34,815 bases of DNA from Terrihalobacillus insolitus (GTDB lineage: Bacteria; Bacillota; Bacilli; Bacillales; Amphibacillaceae), in assembly GCF_028416575.1 (NCBI RefSeq), contig NZ_JAMQKB010000027.1, forward strand, positions 1 through 34,815, read 5' to 3'. The notes below the pieces were generated by a model, which saw only the letters and a program-made list of their open reading frames with translations, made no database searches and was not told the DNA's origin. The position numbers were made by a program, and so were the translations under genes. This document shows, piece after piece, positions 26,664-34,815 of this stretch (position 1 is its first letter; every line of letters starts with the position of its first letter).

Positions 26664-27539
26664 CTACACGTGGTATGCTTTATAGACATCTCTTTTAGGT
26701 ATTCGTCTCTCTTCAGCTACCTTTTTAATGGCTTCTTTACTACTAACCTCTTCTGTTTTCATATAGTGATTAACATGCTCTTCAAGTGATAATACCCCCC
26801 ACCAGCTATTATCTTCTGTTTCCTCCATCGTATTTCCTGCCACAACAATGCAAAATTCACCCTTTAACATTCTTTCGTTTGTTTGGAATGATTCTATTAT
26901 ATCGGATAGTTTCCCTCGGGTATATTCTTCATACCGCTTTGTTAATTCCCGTGCAAGTGCCACCTGTCGATCACCTAAAACTTGTAATAACAATTCCAAA
27001 GTATCTGCAACACGATGTGGGGATTCATAAAAAAGTAAGGTGGATTGCATTTCCTTTAAGCGATGGATCACTTGTTGTTTTTCATTCTTTTTTCGGGGAA
27101 GGAAACCAAAGAAATAAAATGCATTCGTTGGTAGTCCAGAGCCCACTAGTGCACATAATGCGGCATTCGCTCCAGGCAATACGACTACTGGATACCCAGA
27201 CTCAACAGCGGAAACTACTAGTTCATAACCAGGATCAGAAATAGCTGGCATTCCTGCATCACTTACAATCGCAATATCTTCCCCAGCATTAAGTTTTTCT
27301 AACAACGATTGTTCCCTTGAAAATTTATTGTGCTCATGATAACTGACAAGCTGCTGATTAATTTCAAAATGCTGCAACAGTCTTTTTGTGTTCCTGGTAT
27401 CTTCAGCAGCGATCACAGAGACAGACTTTAATGTATGTAATGCACGGATCGTAATATCCTCTAAATTTCCGATCGGTGTTGGGACAACAAATAGTGTTCC
27501 ATATGAAGCGGAACCGCTAAAGCTGTTTTGAATTTGCAT
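26664..27539 (-). CDS. rsmI: 16S rRNA 2'-O-methyltransferase RsmI (YabC/YraL family)
   Basis: A 291-residue enzyme (292 in B. subtilis) that methylates the 2'-OH of C1402 in the 16S decoding centre. It has the tetrapyrrole-methylase fold with FVVPTPIGNLEDITIRA, AAEDTRNTK, SDAGMPAISDPGYELV and the SAM loop VVLPGANAALCALV. I chose the ATG at 27539, preceded by GGCAGG; earlier in-frame ATGs lie inside yazA or too near that site. It overlaps yazA by 23 bases. It shares its fold with the N-terminal half of mazG. Confidence 0.96.
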   Translation of the reverse strand: MQIQNSFSGSASYGTLFVVPTPIGNLEDITIRALHTLKSVSVIAAEDTRNTKRLLQHFEINQQLVSYHEHNKFSREQSLLEKLNAGEDIAIVSDAGMPAISDPGYELVVSAVESGYPVVVLPGANAALCALVGSGLPTNAFYFFGFLPRKKNEKQQVIHRLKEMQSTLLFYESPHRVADTLELLLQVLGDRQVALARELTKRYEEYTRGKLSDIIESFQTNERMLKGEFCIVVAGNTMEETEDNSWWGVLSLEEHVNHYMKTEEVSSKEAIKKVAEERRIPKRDVYKAYHV

Positions 27540-27813
27540 GTACATCCTGCCTTTCTTCATACTGTTCAATTAATGCTACTTTTTCCTTTCGAGAAAGTTT
27601 TTTAATCTGGTACTCCTCTTTCATTGCTTCTTGTTTAGTTATATATTTTTGTTGGTAAACGAGTTGAAATGGGCCGCGTCCCCTTGTATATTTTGCACCT
27701 TTCCCATTTGCATGCATCCTTAATCGGCGTGCCAAATCATTTGTATATCCCGTATAAAACGTATTGTCTTTACATTCTAAAATATAAACAATATGTTCAC
27801 TATTTTCTTCCAT
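27517..27813 (-). CDS. yazA: GIY-YIG domain protein YazA
   Basis: A 98-residue protein (99 in B. subtilis) of the UPF0213 single-domain GIY-YIG group. Catalytic elements are [19 protein letters not shown], then LARRLRMH and a Glu in [14 protein letters not shown]. The fold is a nuclease one, related to the N-terminus of UvrC and to SLX1; no firm role is known for YazA. GAGGAAAT precedes the ATG at 27813. It overlaps trmN6 (14 bases) upstream and rsmI (23 bases) downstream, so the three are translated as a unit. Confidence 0.93.
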   Translation of the reverse strand: MEENSEHIVYILECKDNTFYTGYTNDLARRLRMHANGKGAKYTRGRGPFQLVYQQKYITKQEAMKEEYQIKKLSRKEKVALIEQYEERQDVHANSKQL

Positions 27814-28546
27814 AAACAATTTCCTCTAATTCTTTTGTATACACTCCATTCTCATCATAGCAATATAATGGGGGAAGTATTTTCATATCTGATTTACCGT
27901 CTTTTATTCCCTCGATTAGAATGGTATTTGCTTCCTTCCCCTGTCTAGGATAGACAAAGCGAAGGCGCTTCGGTTCAACTTGATACTTTTTAAACAGTGT
28001 AATAAGTTCTACTAAGCGATTCGGTCGATGGACGATGGAAATTTTCCCTCCTGAACGGACAAGCTTACTTGACGCAGCAATCACATCATCTAGTGTGCAA
28101 CATATTTCATGACGTGCAATCGTAAAATAGTCATTTTCATTTTGTTCCCTTTTATGGGGTGTATTAAAATATGGGGGATTACATGTCACTAAATCAAATT
28201 TTCCGTGACCAAGTAATTTTGCCATATCTTTTAAATCACCGTGTATCATGTTGATCTGATCTTCCAAATGATTTAACTTCACATTTCTTTTTGCCATATC
28301 AAACAGACGCTCTTGAATTTCTACACCTGTCATATTTGCAAAAGACCGCTTGCTCAGCAGAAGCGGGATGACTCCATTTCCAGTACACAAGTCCATAATT
28401 TCCCCTTGTTTAATTGGAACGTATGTGAAATTAGCCAACAAAACCGCATCAAGCGAAAAAGCAAATACTCCTGCACTTTGGATAATTCGCATATTCTCTT
28501 CTGCTAATAAATAATCTACTCGCTCATGATCATATACTTCAACCAT
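27800..28546 (-). CDS. trmN6: tRNA (adenine37-N6)-methyltransferase YabB
   Basis: A 248-residue SAM-dependent methyltransferase (247 in B. subtilis YabB). The Rossmann fold shows [16 protein letters not shown] (SAM loop) and the amino-methyltransferase motif VTCNPPYF. Its E. coli relative YfiC makes m6A37 in tRNA-Val; the same in this organism is inference. I chose the ATG at 28546 with AAAGGGAT ahead; the open frame reaches 28609 without a better start. It follows yabA. Confidence 0.92.
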   Translation of the reverse strand: MVEVYDHERVDYLLAEENMRIIQSAGVFAFSLDAVLLANFTYVPIKQGEIMDLCTGNGVIPLLLSKRSFANMTGVEIQERLFDMAKRNVKLNHLEDQINMIHGDLKDMAKLLGHGKFDLVTCNPPYFNTPHKREQNENDYFTIARHEICCTLDDVIAASSKLVRSGGKISIVHRPNRLVELITLFKKYQVEPKRLRFVYPRQGKEANTILIEGIKDGKSDMKILPPLYCYDENGVYTKELEEIVYGRK

Positions 28547-28660
28547 TATAGGTAATCCCTTTCGTTTTTTAATCGCATGATTGTTTGAGTACAAAAATGG
28601 CCTCTCCATATAACAGGAAAGGCTTCATGATTGGACAATGTGAACTATTTTTCATTTTTC

Positions 28661-29014
28661 TTATTTATTCTTATTTAAAAATAATAAACAAAACAAGCAA
28701 TCTTCGTCCCGTCTTGGACTTCCGAAGTGTACATTGCAAATATGGAACCCTTCTTCATATAGACGTGCTAAATTATCATAGCCTTCTCCAACTGCTACAT
28801 CTCCATCGGTGCCATTATCTTTTAAATCTGTTTGATCTACTTTTGAAGGATCTCCATCAAGACGGTTGCGTAAATGGTGATTTTCAACGGATAACCGTTG
28901 ATTTTCTTCAAGCAGTTCTCCAAGGTGATTTTTTAAATCCCCTAATTGTTGATACAACTGCCCGATTTGTTCTTCCATATAAGATACTTGTTCGAAAAAA
29001 TCTTTTTTATTCAC
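28661..29014 (-). CDS. yabA: Replication initiation control protein YabA
   Basis: A protein of about 117 residues (119 in B. subtilis). YabA binds DnaA and DnaN and keeps DnaA from over-initiating at oriC. The N-terminal coiled coil (about 1-60, [20 protein letters not shown]) makes a tetramer. The C-terminal zinc domain has [19 protein letters not shown] and DCLFCLLFL (His plus three Cys). Two in-frame GTG starts exist, at 29026 and 29014. I chose 29014 because the family starts M(D/N)KK; neither has a strong ribosome site. It lies directly after ricT. Confidence 0.93.
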   Translation of the reverse strand: MNKKDFFEQVSYMEEQIGQLYQQLGDLKNHLGELLEENQRLSVENHHLRNRLDGDPSKVDQTDLKDNGTDGDVAVGEGYDNLARLYEEGFHICNVHFGSPRRDEDCLFCLLFLNKNK

Positions 29015-29030
29015 GCGTCTTCCCACCCCA

Positions 29031-29858
29031 TTATTCCGTGGCTTGCGTTTTAATTACTCCTTCGTCAATTAGCTCATCTAATGTATATTCAATTACTTTC
29101 TCCTCTTCTGGTATTTCTATTTGAACAAGCCGTTCCAAGATGTTTAAACCAACCACTTTCCCTTTACCGTATGGAGTTTGAACCTTTTTACCGAGGTCAG
29201 GTAACGCTCGTTTTCCATTTTCGTAATCATCATTTTCATATTTCAAACAACACATTAACCTTCCACAAAGTCCAGAAATTTTAGCAGGATTTAATGACAA
29301 GTTTTGATCCTTTGCCATTTTAATAGAGACTGGCTCAAAATCACCTAAAAAGGTAGAGCAGCATAACATTCTTCCGCATGGCCCAATACCTCCAAGAAGT
29401 TTTGCTTCATCACGGACACCAATTTGACGCAGTTCAATCCTTGTTTTAAACACGGAGGCCAAATCTTTCACTAGATCTCGAAAATCAACTCGACCGTCAG
29501 CCGTAAAGTAAAAAATAACCTTATTTCGATCAAACGTATACTCAACATCTACTAGATTCATGTCAAGCTTATGTTCCTTGATTTTCTCCTGACACACTTT
29601 ATATGCTTCTTGTGAGCTTTCCTGATTTTCTGCCACAATGAGCTTATCTTTATCTGTTGCAGTTCGAATGACCTTTTTTAGTGGAAGGACAACATCTTCC
29701 TCATCCACTTTCTTATTTGAGATCACCACTTTCCCGAATTCGACACCTCTTACCGTTTCAACGATAACATAGTCATCCTTTGAAATTGTGTGTTGATCTG
29801 GATCAAAATAATATATTTTACCCGCCTTCTTAAAACGGACACCTATAACTTCAACCAA
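29031..29858 (-). CDS. ricT: RicT (YaaT), PSP1-domain protein of the RNase Y specificity complex
   Basis: A 275-residue protein (275 in B. subtilis). RicT joins RicA and RicF in a complex carrying [4Fe-4S] clusters that directs RNase Y to polycistronic messages and speeds the Spo0A phosphorelay, biofilm and competence. The PSP1 fold holds two Cys-rich loops, [15 protein letters not shown] and [12 protein letters not shown], probable cluster ligands. The start codon is TTG (29858), with GAGGTG seven bases upstream, and the family begins similarly ([16 protein letters not shown]). holB ends seven bases before it. Confidence 0.95.
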   Translation of the reverse strand: MVEVIGVRFKKAGKIYYFDPDQHTISKDDYVIVETVRGVEFGKVVISNKKVDEEDVVLPLKKVIRTATDKDKLIVAENQESSQEAYKVCQEKIKEHKLDMNLVDVEYTFDRNKVIFYFTADGRVDFRDLVKDLASVFKTRIELRQIGVRDEAKLLGGIGPCGRMLCCSTFLGDFEPVSIKMAKDQNLSLNPAKISGLCGRLMCCLKYENDDYENGKRALPDLGKKVQTPYGKGKVVGLNILERLVQIEIPEEEKVIEYTLDELIDEGVIKTQATE

Positions 29859-29864
29859 TGTTAT

Positions 29865-30851
29865 TCACCTCTGTATTTGAAGCGTAAGTTGCTCCATCAC
29901 CAACGCTGGATTCACATTCTGCCCTATCTTCTTCTTTGCATCCATAATCGATTGCAAGACATTTGTAATGTGCTGTCTTGACCAAATTAGAGCACTTTTT
30001 TCCATACGTTCCTGTTCATACATAAAAACAATAAGTGCTTCGTTTCCAGTAGCGTGATAAATCAAATCCTTAAACCATAGTAAAAGGAGATCCAGCCCTT
30101 GCTGAATTTGTTCACGATCCTTGAAATGATGCATCCAACTGTTGTGAATAAATAGGAGTGATTCCTCTGGTTTGCTCTGGAGTACTTCTATTAATTGTAC
30201 CACTATTTTTCTTGCATTAGCAAACCACTCATCTTTATCCAGTTCCATTGCATCGGAGAGGTTATTTGTTAAGGCTACCATAAGTCTTGCATTTGCCTCT
30301 GTTAGACCTTTATCCATTAACTGATTTTGTAAAGCGACTGTATTTAAAGGTTTAAAAGCCATCATTTGGCAACGAGAACGAATGGTTTGTAAGATAGATT
30401 GGCTGTTCTCCGTTAATAAAATAGCAGTTGTTTCCTTATTTGGTTCCTCGAGAAATTTAAGCAATCGGTTCGATGCATTCGTTGTCATTCGATCAGCTTG
30501 ATCAATAATGTAAACCTTTTGATTGGATTCCATTCCTGTATAAGTAAACTCTTTTTGCAAATGTAAGATTTGTTCCTTCTTAATCGTTTGTCCGTCTGGT
30601 GAAATCCAATGGACATCTGGATGGTTACCAGAATCAATTCGATGACAATCCTTACAATCTTGGCAGGGCTCTATATCGGTTTTTTTTTTACAAAATAAAG
30701 TTTTCGTGAGAAGTGATCCCATCGCTCGTTTTCCGGTTCCTTTAGGGCCATAAAACAAATACGCATGAGAAACTCGATTCTGTTTGAAACCGTTTGTTAA
30801 CATCTTCGAGACTAAAGGTTGAATCGAAGCCATCTCTGTCCAGGTTTTCAT
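29865..30851 (-). CDS. holB: DNA polymerase III delta-prime subunit
   Basis: A 328-residue subunit of the clamp loader (329 in B. subtilis) that helps load DnaN onto primed DNA. It has an AAA+ fold with Walker A GPKGTGKR at residues 35-42 and a zinc module with Cys 54, 63, 66 and 69. VYIIDQADRM and NRLLKFLEEPNKETTAIL form the Walker B and sensor regions. Bacterial delta-prime often lacks ATPase function, though here the P-loop Lys is kept. GGAAGG precedes the ATG. It lies between yaaR and ricT in one operon. Confidence 0.96.
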   Translation of the reverse strand: MKTWTEMASIQPLVSKMLTNGFKQNRVSHAYLFYGPKGTGKRAMGSLLTKTLFCKKKTDIEPCQDCKDCHRIDSGNHPDVHWISPDGQTIKKEQILHLQKEFTYTGMESNQKVYIIDQADRMTTNASNRLLKFLEEPNKETTAILLTENSQSILQTIRSRCQMMAFKPLNTVALQNQLMDKGLTEANARLMVALTNNLSDAMELDKDEWFANARKIVVQLIEVLQSKPEESLLFIHNSWMHHFKDREQIQQGLDLLLLWFKDLIYHATGNEALIVFMYEQERMEKSALIWSRQHITNVLQSIMDAKKKIGQNVNPALVMEQLTLQIQR

Positions 30852-30869
30852 ATAATCCTTCCTTCAGCG

Positions 30870-31310
30870 TCAAGTATATAAATTAACTAATAAGCCTTTT
30901 ATTTCTCCGATTAATTGAAGGATACCGATCCCCTTTTTTTCTTGTTCCAGAACCGTATTGGTTAGCTCTATTAGTTTTTGATCAATTGTTTTAATTGTAG
31001 TTAGCATGCGGTTTTTCCCATTTCTATTCCAACTGTGGGACTTGTTCAACCCTAAGCCATATTGTGCAGCTTCTTTCATAAAACGCTGTACAAATTGTTT
31101 ATATTTGGCCAAATCTTGGAATGAGCGGGTGCGGGATAGCTTGTCACCTTGTTTTGTAATATCCTTCATCAAACGTTCAAATTCTTGTTCTTTCAATTGG
31201 TTTGCTTTTGTTTGAACAATATTACTAAAATCCATCTGTTGGTTGGGCTGTGACCTGGTACCTTTTGTTGCTGACTCTAACTGGGTTCTAACTTCTTGTG
31301 ATATTTTCAT
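30870..31310 (-). CDS. yaaR: DUF327 protein YaaR
   Basis: A 146-residue protein (146 in B. subtilis) of the DUF327/YaaR family. It is soluble, rich in helix, with a disordered start (to about residue 25) and the conserved stretch LKEQEFERLMKDITKQGDKLSRTRSF. The final part GIGILQLIGEIKGLLVNLY is hydrophobic. Function is not known. AAAGGGGG precedes the ATG. Its fixed place between darA and holB in many Bacillaceae is the only functional hint. Confidence 0.9.
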   Translation of the reverse strand: MKISQEVRTQLESATKGTRSQPNQQMDFSNIVQTKANQLKEQEFERLMKDITKQGDKLSRTRSFQDLAKYKQFVQRFMKEAAQYGLGLNKSHSWNRNGKNRMLTTIKTIDQKLIELTNTVLEQEKKGIGILQLIGEIKGLLVNLYT

Positions 31311-31331
31311 GATTCATGCCCCCTTTAAATC

Positions 31332-31685
<354 letters not shown>

Positions 31686-31691
31686 TTAGTT

Positions 31692-31784
31692 TTAGAGGAT
31701 GTTCAAAAAGTCATCAATTGATAAGCTGCGCATCTCTTCGTTGGCTTGTTTTTAATTTGTCGACTTTTTGAACACACATTATTA
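31692..31784 (-). repeat. Interspersed palindromic repeat, full copy 7 (reversed)
   Basis: Plus-strand start TTAGAGGATGTTCAAAAAGT, end CGACTTTTTGAACACACATT: terminal inverted repeats of about 16 bases around a 55-base core. This is the longest copy. The right end touches the tmk stop codon (31782-31784). Confidence 0.7.
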
Positions 31785-32414
31785 TTTGTTTTGCAGAAAA
31801 TCGATAATGTTTTGAATAGCAGCCTTTTCCACGAGGTTTATCTGTTGGTTTGCATTGATTTCATGAATACGTTGCGGATACTTTTTTAACAACATATGAT
31901 AGGCTTGATACACCTGTTCATGAAAGTGGAGCTTTTCTAAATCTAATCTATTCTGCTCTCTGTCTTGATTGTCTGTAATACGTTGCAAACCCGTTTTGGG
32001 GGGGACATCAAAAAAAAGCGTTAAATCTGGATAATACCCTTCGATGGCAAATTCATTAATTGTTCGTACATTTTCCATTCCTATTCCTCTTGCAAATCCT
32101 TGATAAGCTAAACTACTATCAATAAATCGATCACAAAGTACAATTTTATTTTGTTTAATGGAAGGTAATACCTTTTCAACTAAATGTTGCCTCCTAGCTG
32201 CAGCATACAGCAATGCTTCCGTTCGACTATCCATAGTAGTGTGAGAAGTATCTAAAATAATTTCTCTGATTTTCTCGGCTATTTCTATTCCACCTGGTTC
32301 CCTAGTGGCTACTACTTGATATCCAAGTTGCTTGAGATTTGATTCTACTGCTTGAAGAATAGAGGTTTTACCAGCACCCTCTCCACCTTCAAAAGTTATA
32401 AAATATCCACTCAC
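31782..32414 (-). CDS. tmk: Thymidylate kinase
   Basis: A 210-residue enzyme (212 in B. subtilis) that phosphorylates dTMP to dTDP. P-loop FEGGEGAGKTS at residues 8-18, the DR(F/Y) motif CDRFIDSSLAYQG, and a LID segment with DNQDREQNRLD. The start codon is GTG (32414), with AAGGAG seven bases upstream. It follows yaaO after about 60 bases. The stop codon touches an interspersed repeat. Confidence 0.96.
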   Translation of the reverse strand: MSGYFITFEGGEGAGKTSILQAVESNLKQLGYQVVATREPGGIEIAEKIREIILDTSHTTMDSRTEALLYAAARRQHLVEKVLPSIKQNKIVLCDRFIDSSLAYQGFARGIGMENVRTINEFAIEGYYPDLTLFFDVPPKTGLQRITDNQDREQNRLDLEKLHFHEQVYQAYHMLLKKYPQRIHEINANQQINLVEKAAIQNIIDFLQNK

Positions 32415-32475
32415 TTCTATTCTCCTTTACCAGTCCCTTTACTTTGTGCTTATGAAACCTATATGACACCTCGTC

Positions 32476-33894
32476 TTATTTAAACGTTTTAAATCCTTGC
32501 TTTATATTTCTATTTTGAAAGTTTATTTCTTTATCTAATAAAAAATGGATCGCTTTTATGTGTGTTTCTGTTACCACCTCTCCTTTGACAATGAGAGGGA
32601 TTCCTGGTGGGTATGGAACAACAGCTTCTGCAGCAACACACCCTATCGACCTATCCAAACTGCGCAAGGTCACAGCTTTATTTTTCATGTCGTCATAGGA
32701 AAAACGTAACATTTGTATAGACTCTTGCGGAATTTGTATTTCCTCTATTGTAGCATGGTTCGGCATTAATTTTAATCTTTCCACTATGTTATCTATTGCA
32801 TTGGATAAAAAACTCCAATTTTCAAATGGTTCCAGCCCATGGATAAACAAAAGCTGATCATGTGTTGATAACTCTGGATAAATCTTTTCTTGTTCAAATA
32901 GATACGCAACTTCTCGTCCGTTATACCCCTTGTTTACTTGAAGTATGATTTTTAATGGGTCATCTGACTCCAAAATATTCCAGAATAATCCGTTCGATAG
33001 GATGTTCTTTACTTTCTTTACACTCTTATGAACGTCATGTATCACTTCCACCTTTTGATTCGCTAAAAAATGTCTCGCTAGATCAAGACTTGCCAAAATG
33101 GGATAGGAAGGACTACTAGACTGAAGAAGCTGTAAATAATAAGCGATATTCTCTTTAACAACTAATGAAGAACGAACATGCAAGTAGGCACCCATTGTCA
33201 TTGCTGGAGCCATTTTATGTGCGGATTGAATAACAATATCAGCCCCTAATTCTAATGAAGATTTTGGAAATATCGGATGCGTAGAAAAATGGACGCCATG
33301 TGCCTCATCGATCAATACAGGCATCTGTACACTATGAGCGATACGAATGATTTCTTCTAAAGGAAAAACCATGCCAAAATAATCTGGATAAGTTAAAATA
33401 ACGGACTTTGCCTCTGGGTGTTCTTTTATTGCTTTTATGACTTGATCGACTGACGGCCCAACGTAACGATTCCTATCTTTTTGAAAGATTGAAGCAACAA
33501 AGATTGGCTTAACTCCTGCTAATTCTAACCCATTTAAAATAGATTTATGACAGTTCCTCTGCACGATAACCTTGTCTCCCCGAGAACTTGTTGATAATAT
33601 CATTGCAAGGTTGCCAACCGTACTTCCACCGACCAGAAAAAACGTATCATCAGCCCCAAACCAGTCACTAGAAAGCTGCTGTGCTTCATGTATTACACCT
33701 GTAGGTTCATGTAGATCATCAAGACCTGTTAACTCGGTTACATCTAAAGATAGCACATGCTTAAATAATGCCTCACCTTGTCTACTAAATATTTTTCCGT
33801 TTTTATGCCCAGGAACATGGAAGGATATAGGTTCTCCTTGGCTAAATTGGTATAATGCTTCATATAATGGTGCCCTTTTTTGATTTATCGTCAA
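32476..33894 (-). CDS. yaaO: Orn/Lys/Arg decarboxylase family PLP enzyme YaaO
   Basis: A 472-residue enzyme of the fold-type I group (480 in B. subtilis YaaO), related to arginine decarboxylase SpeA and lysine decarboxylases. PLP-binding residues are visible: FHVPGHKNG (21-33 region), GGSTVGNLA, Asp 196 and His 199 in IDEAHGVHFS, and the Schiff-base Lys 227 in SAHKMAPAMT. The substrate cannot be told from the sequence. The start codon is TTG (33894), with AGGGAT eight bases ahead; no ATG is close. In B. subtilis xpaC and yaaN lie between csfB and this gene; here they are missing. Confidence 0.92.
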   Translation of the reverse strand: MTINQKRAPLYEALYQFSQGEPISFHVPGHKNGKIFSRQGEALFKHVLSLDVTELTGLDDLHEPTGVIHEAQQLSSDWFGADDTFFLVGGSTVGNLAMILSTSSRGDKVIVQRNCHKSILNGLELAGVKPIFVASIFQKDRNRYVGPSVDQVIKAIKEHPEAKSVILTYPDYFGMVFPLEEIIRIAHSVQMPVLIDEAHGVHFSTHPIFPKSSLELGADIVIQSAHKMAPAMTMGAYLHVRSSLVVKENIAYYLQLLQSSSPSYPILASLDLARHFLANQKVEVIHDVHKSVKKVKNILSNGLFWNILESDDPLKIILQVNKGYNGREVAYLFEQEKIYPELSTHDQLLFIHGLEPFENWSFLSNAIDNIVERLKLMPNHATIEEIQIPQESIQMLRFSYDDMKNKAVTLRSLDRSIGCVAAEAVVPYPPGIPLIVKGEVVTETHIKAIHFLLDKEINFQNRNIKQGFKTFK

Positions 33895-34060
33895 TTTTTA
33901 ATCCCTACTTGTCCAAATAATGTTTTTTTACTTAAATTGTATTGGTAACCCAATTTTATAAAAAAGCAGCAAAAAAGTCACCAATATACTCACTAATTAT
34001 AGGTTTAGCGCTGGAACTGGATATGGCTAACCGGGCGACCGTTAATTAATTTTATCTAAG
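33895..34060. other. Intergenic region between csfB terminator and yaaO
   Basis: No gene. It holds an imperfect hairpin GGTTTAGC / GCTAACC (about 34003-34032). Near 33972-33986 lies AAAAAAGTCACCAATA, which resembles the inner edge of the interspersed repeat (a decayed copy perhaps). No clear promoter for yaaO was seen. Confidence 0.35.
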
Positions 34061-34100
34061 AAAGGCCCATACCGTAGGGGGAAGAACGGTATGGGCCTTT
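34061..34100. terminator. Terminator of csfB
   Basis: AAAGGCCCATACCGT / ACGGTATGGGCCTTT, a 15-bp perfect stem with a ten-base loop, 14 bases after the csfB stop. Confidence 0.85.
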
Positions 34101-34113
34101 CTTATAAAATCTA

Positions 34114-34305
34114 TCAATTTAAAGTTGGTTGATTCATATTTTTAAGTTTTTTTAAGTAATACTGATACTCTGCCTCTTTTGGATCAGTCTGTATCATTTT
34201 CTGCTCACATTCACAGCATATAAATAACGTATATAAATGAATTCCTCTTGATTTCTCCTGCTCACAAATTCCACAAAGTTCTTTTTTATCATCGTCAATA
34301 TTCAT
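34114..34305 (-). CDS. csfB: Anti-sigma factor Gin (CsfB)
   Basis: A 63-residue zinc protein (64 in B. subtilis). Gin binds SigG to stop it acting too early in the forespore, and also inhibits SigE. Zinc pairs are C11-x2-C14 and C30-x2-C33, around the conserved KSRGIHLYT. I chose the ATG at 34305, with GGAGG eight bases ahead; an in-frame GTG at 34314 is too close to it. A SigF promoter lies upstream, as in B. subtilis. The gene follows the rRNA operon. Confidence 0.93.
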   Translation of the reverse strand: MNIDDDKKELCGICEQEKSRGIHLYTLFICCECEQKMIQTDPKEAEYQYYLKKLKNMNQPTLN

Positions 34306-34326
34306 TCTCTCCACCTCCGTTAGTTT

Positions 34327-34356
34327 CAGTATCTCCTAATCTAACGAAATACATAC
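34327..34356 (-). promoter_or_regulatory. SigF promoter of csfB
   Basis: GTATG (34352-34356), 15 bases, GGAGATACTG (34327-34336). The -10 fits GGNRANANTR fully; the -35 differs from GTATA in one base. csfB is a SigF gene in B. subtilis. The bases 34357-34585 hold no gene or site that I can recognise. Confidence 0.65.
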
Positions 34357-34590
34357 ATAAGTCTTAAAAAATATTTATATTTTATTCTATGAAAAGAATC
34401 CGATTATTTTGTTTGTACTATTAAAATTTTCATAGGTTGTTATACATGGCCGCAGAGGGAAATGTATTTTATGCTAAAGCGGTTCTAACCCCTTGTCATC
34501 ACAATATTTTCTTATTCAATCGTTCCATAAGACATCCGTTTCGCTACTTTAATCGTGTTGTTCACCCCTTCAATTATAGAAGCAATTAAA

Positions 34591-34683
34591 ATTGCACAAG
34601 AGGATTCATTAGTGGAAGTCTCTTGTGCATTGCCTTGGTATTCAAAAAAAAACCGACCAACATTTTATAGTTGATCGGTTTTT
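34591..34683 (-). terminator. Tandem terminators of the rRNA operon
   Basis: First, AAACCGATCAAC - TATAAAAT - GTTGGTCGGTTT followed by more T (34644-34683), 12 pairs with one wobble. Second, TGCACAAGAG / CTCTTGTGCA followed by ATTTT (about 34591-34626). Two hairpins in a row are typical after rRNA operons. Confidence 0.8.
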
Positions 34684-34688
34684 CTAAT

Positions 34689-34804
34689 GCTTGGCGGTGT
34701 CCTACTCTCGCAGGGGCAATGCCCCAACTACCATCGGCGCTGGAGAGCTTAACTTCTGTGTTCGGCATGGGAACAGGTGTGACCTCTCCGCCATTACCAC
34801 CAAA
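34689..34804 (-). rRNA. rrf: 5S ribosomal RNA
   Basis: About 116 bases. On the minus strand it starts TTTGGTGGTAATGGCGGAGA, contains the conserved CACCTGTTCCCATGCCGAAC and GAAGTTAAGCTC, and ends GGACACCGCCAAGC. The ends pair as the helix I of 5S rRNA (TTTGGTGG with CCGCCAAG). It is the last gene of an rRNA operon that continues beyond the window and corresponds to the operon before csfB in B. subtilis. RNase M5, encoded at 20878, matures it. Confidence 0.95.
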
Positions 34805-34815
34805 CAGTTATTCAA

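Noticed and set aside
34586..34768. Open frame of 60 codons on the minus strand at the right end
   Set aside because: It runs through the 5S rRNA and the rRNA terminators; not coding.

Overview
The window is ordinary chromosomal core sequence from a low-GC, endospore-forming member of the Bacillaceae. Gene content and order match the origin-proximal segment of the Bacillus subtilis map from rrnA-csfB to spoIIE, read backwards, so nearly everything lies on the minus strand. Protein sequences are close to, but clearly diverged from, B. subtilis. A marine or halophilic relative such as Oceanobacillus or Virgibacillus is an inference only; I cannot fix the genus.

Layout from right to left (direction of transcription): the 3' end of an rRNA operon (5S rRNA, tandem terminators); csfB/gin; a lysine/arginine decarboxylase-family gene (yaaO); tmk, darA, yaaR, holB, ricT, yabA, trmN6, yazA, rsmI (replication, c-di-AMP sensing, rRNA and tRNA modification); abrB on the plus strand behind Spo0A boxes; metS, tatD, yabE, rnmV, ksgA; yabG, veg, sspF; ispE, purR, spoVG, glmU, prs, ctc, pth; fin, mfd, spoVT; yabM, mazG, rqcP, yabP, yabQ, divIC, yabR; a plus-strand tRNA-Met; and the 5' part of spoIIE.

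Promoter-like sequences fit the known developmental programme: SigF before csfB and fin, SigG before spoVT, SigK before yabG, SigH before spoVG, SigB before ctc, a strong SigA promoter before veg, and twin Spo0A boxes at abrB. Compared with B. subtilis as I remember it, xpaC-yaaN, yabJ (ridA) and the second tRNA beside spoIIE are absent.

The unusual parts are: (1) spoIIE stops after about 264 residues, exactly where the membrane domain should continue, and is followed by AT-rich sequence with two DnaA boxes, a rearrangement or an assembly junction; (2) a small palindromic intergenic repeat family of at least seven copies, several touching stop codons; (3) a second, upstream cluster of Spo0A boxes in the metS-abrB gap, next to a possible tiny membrane peptide; (4) the tRNA-Met facing against its neighbours. 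I found no convincing new multi-gene system.
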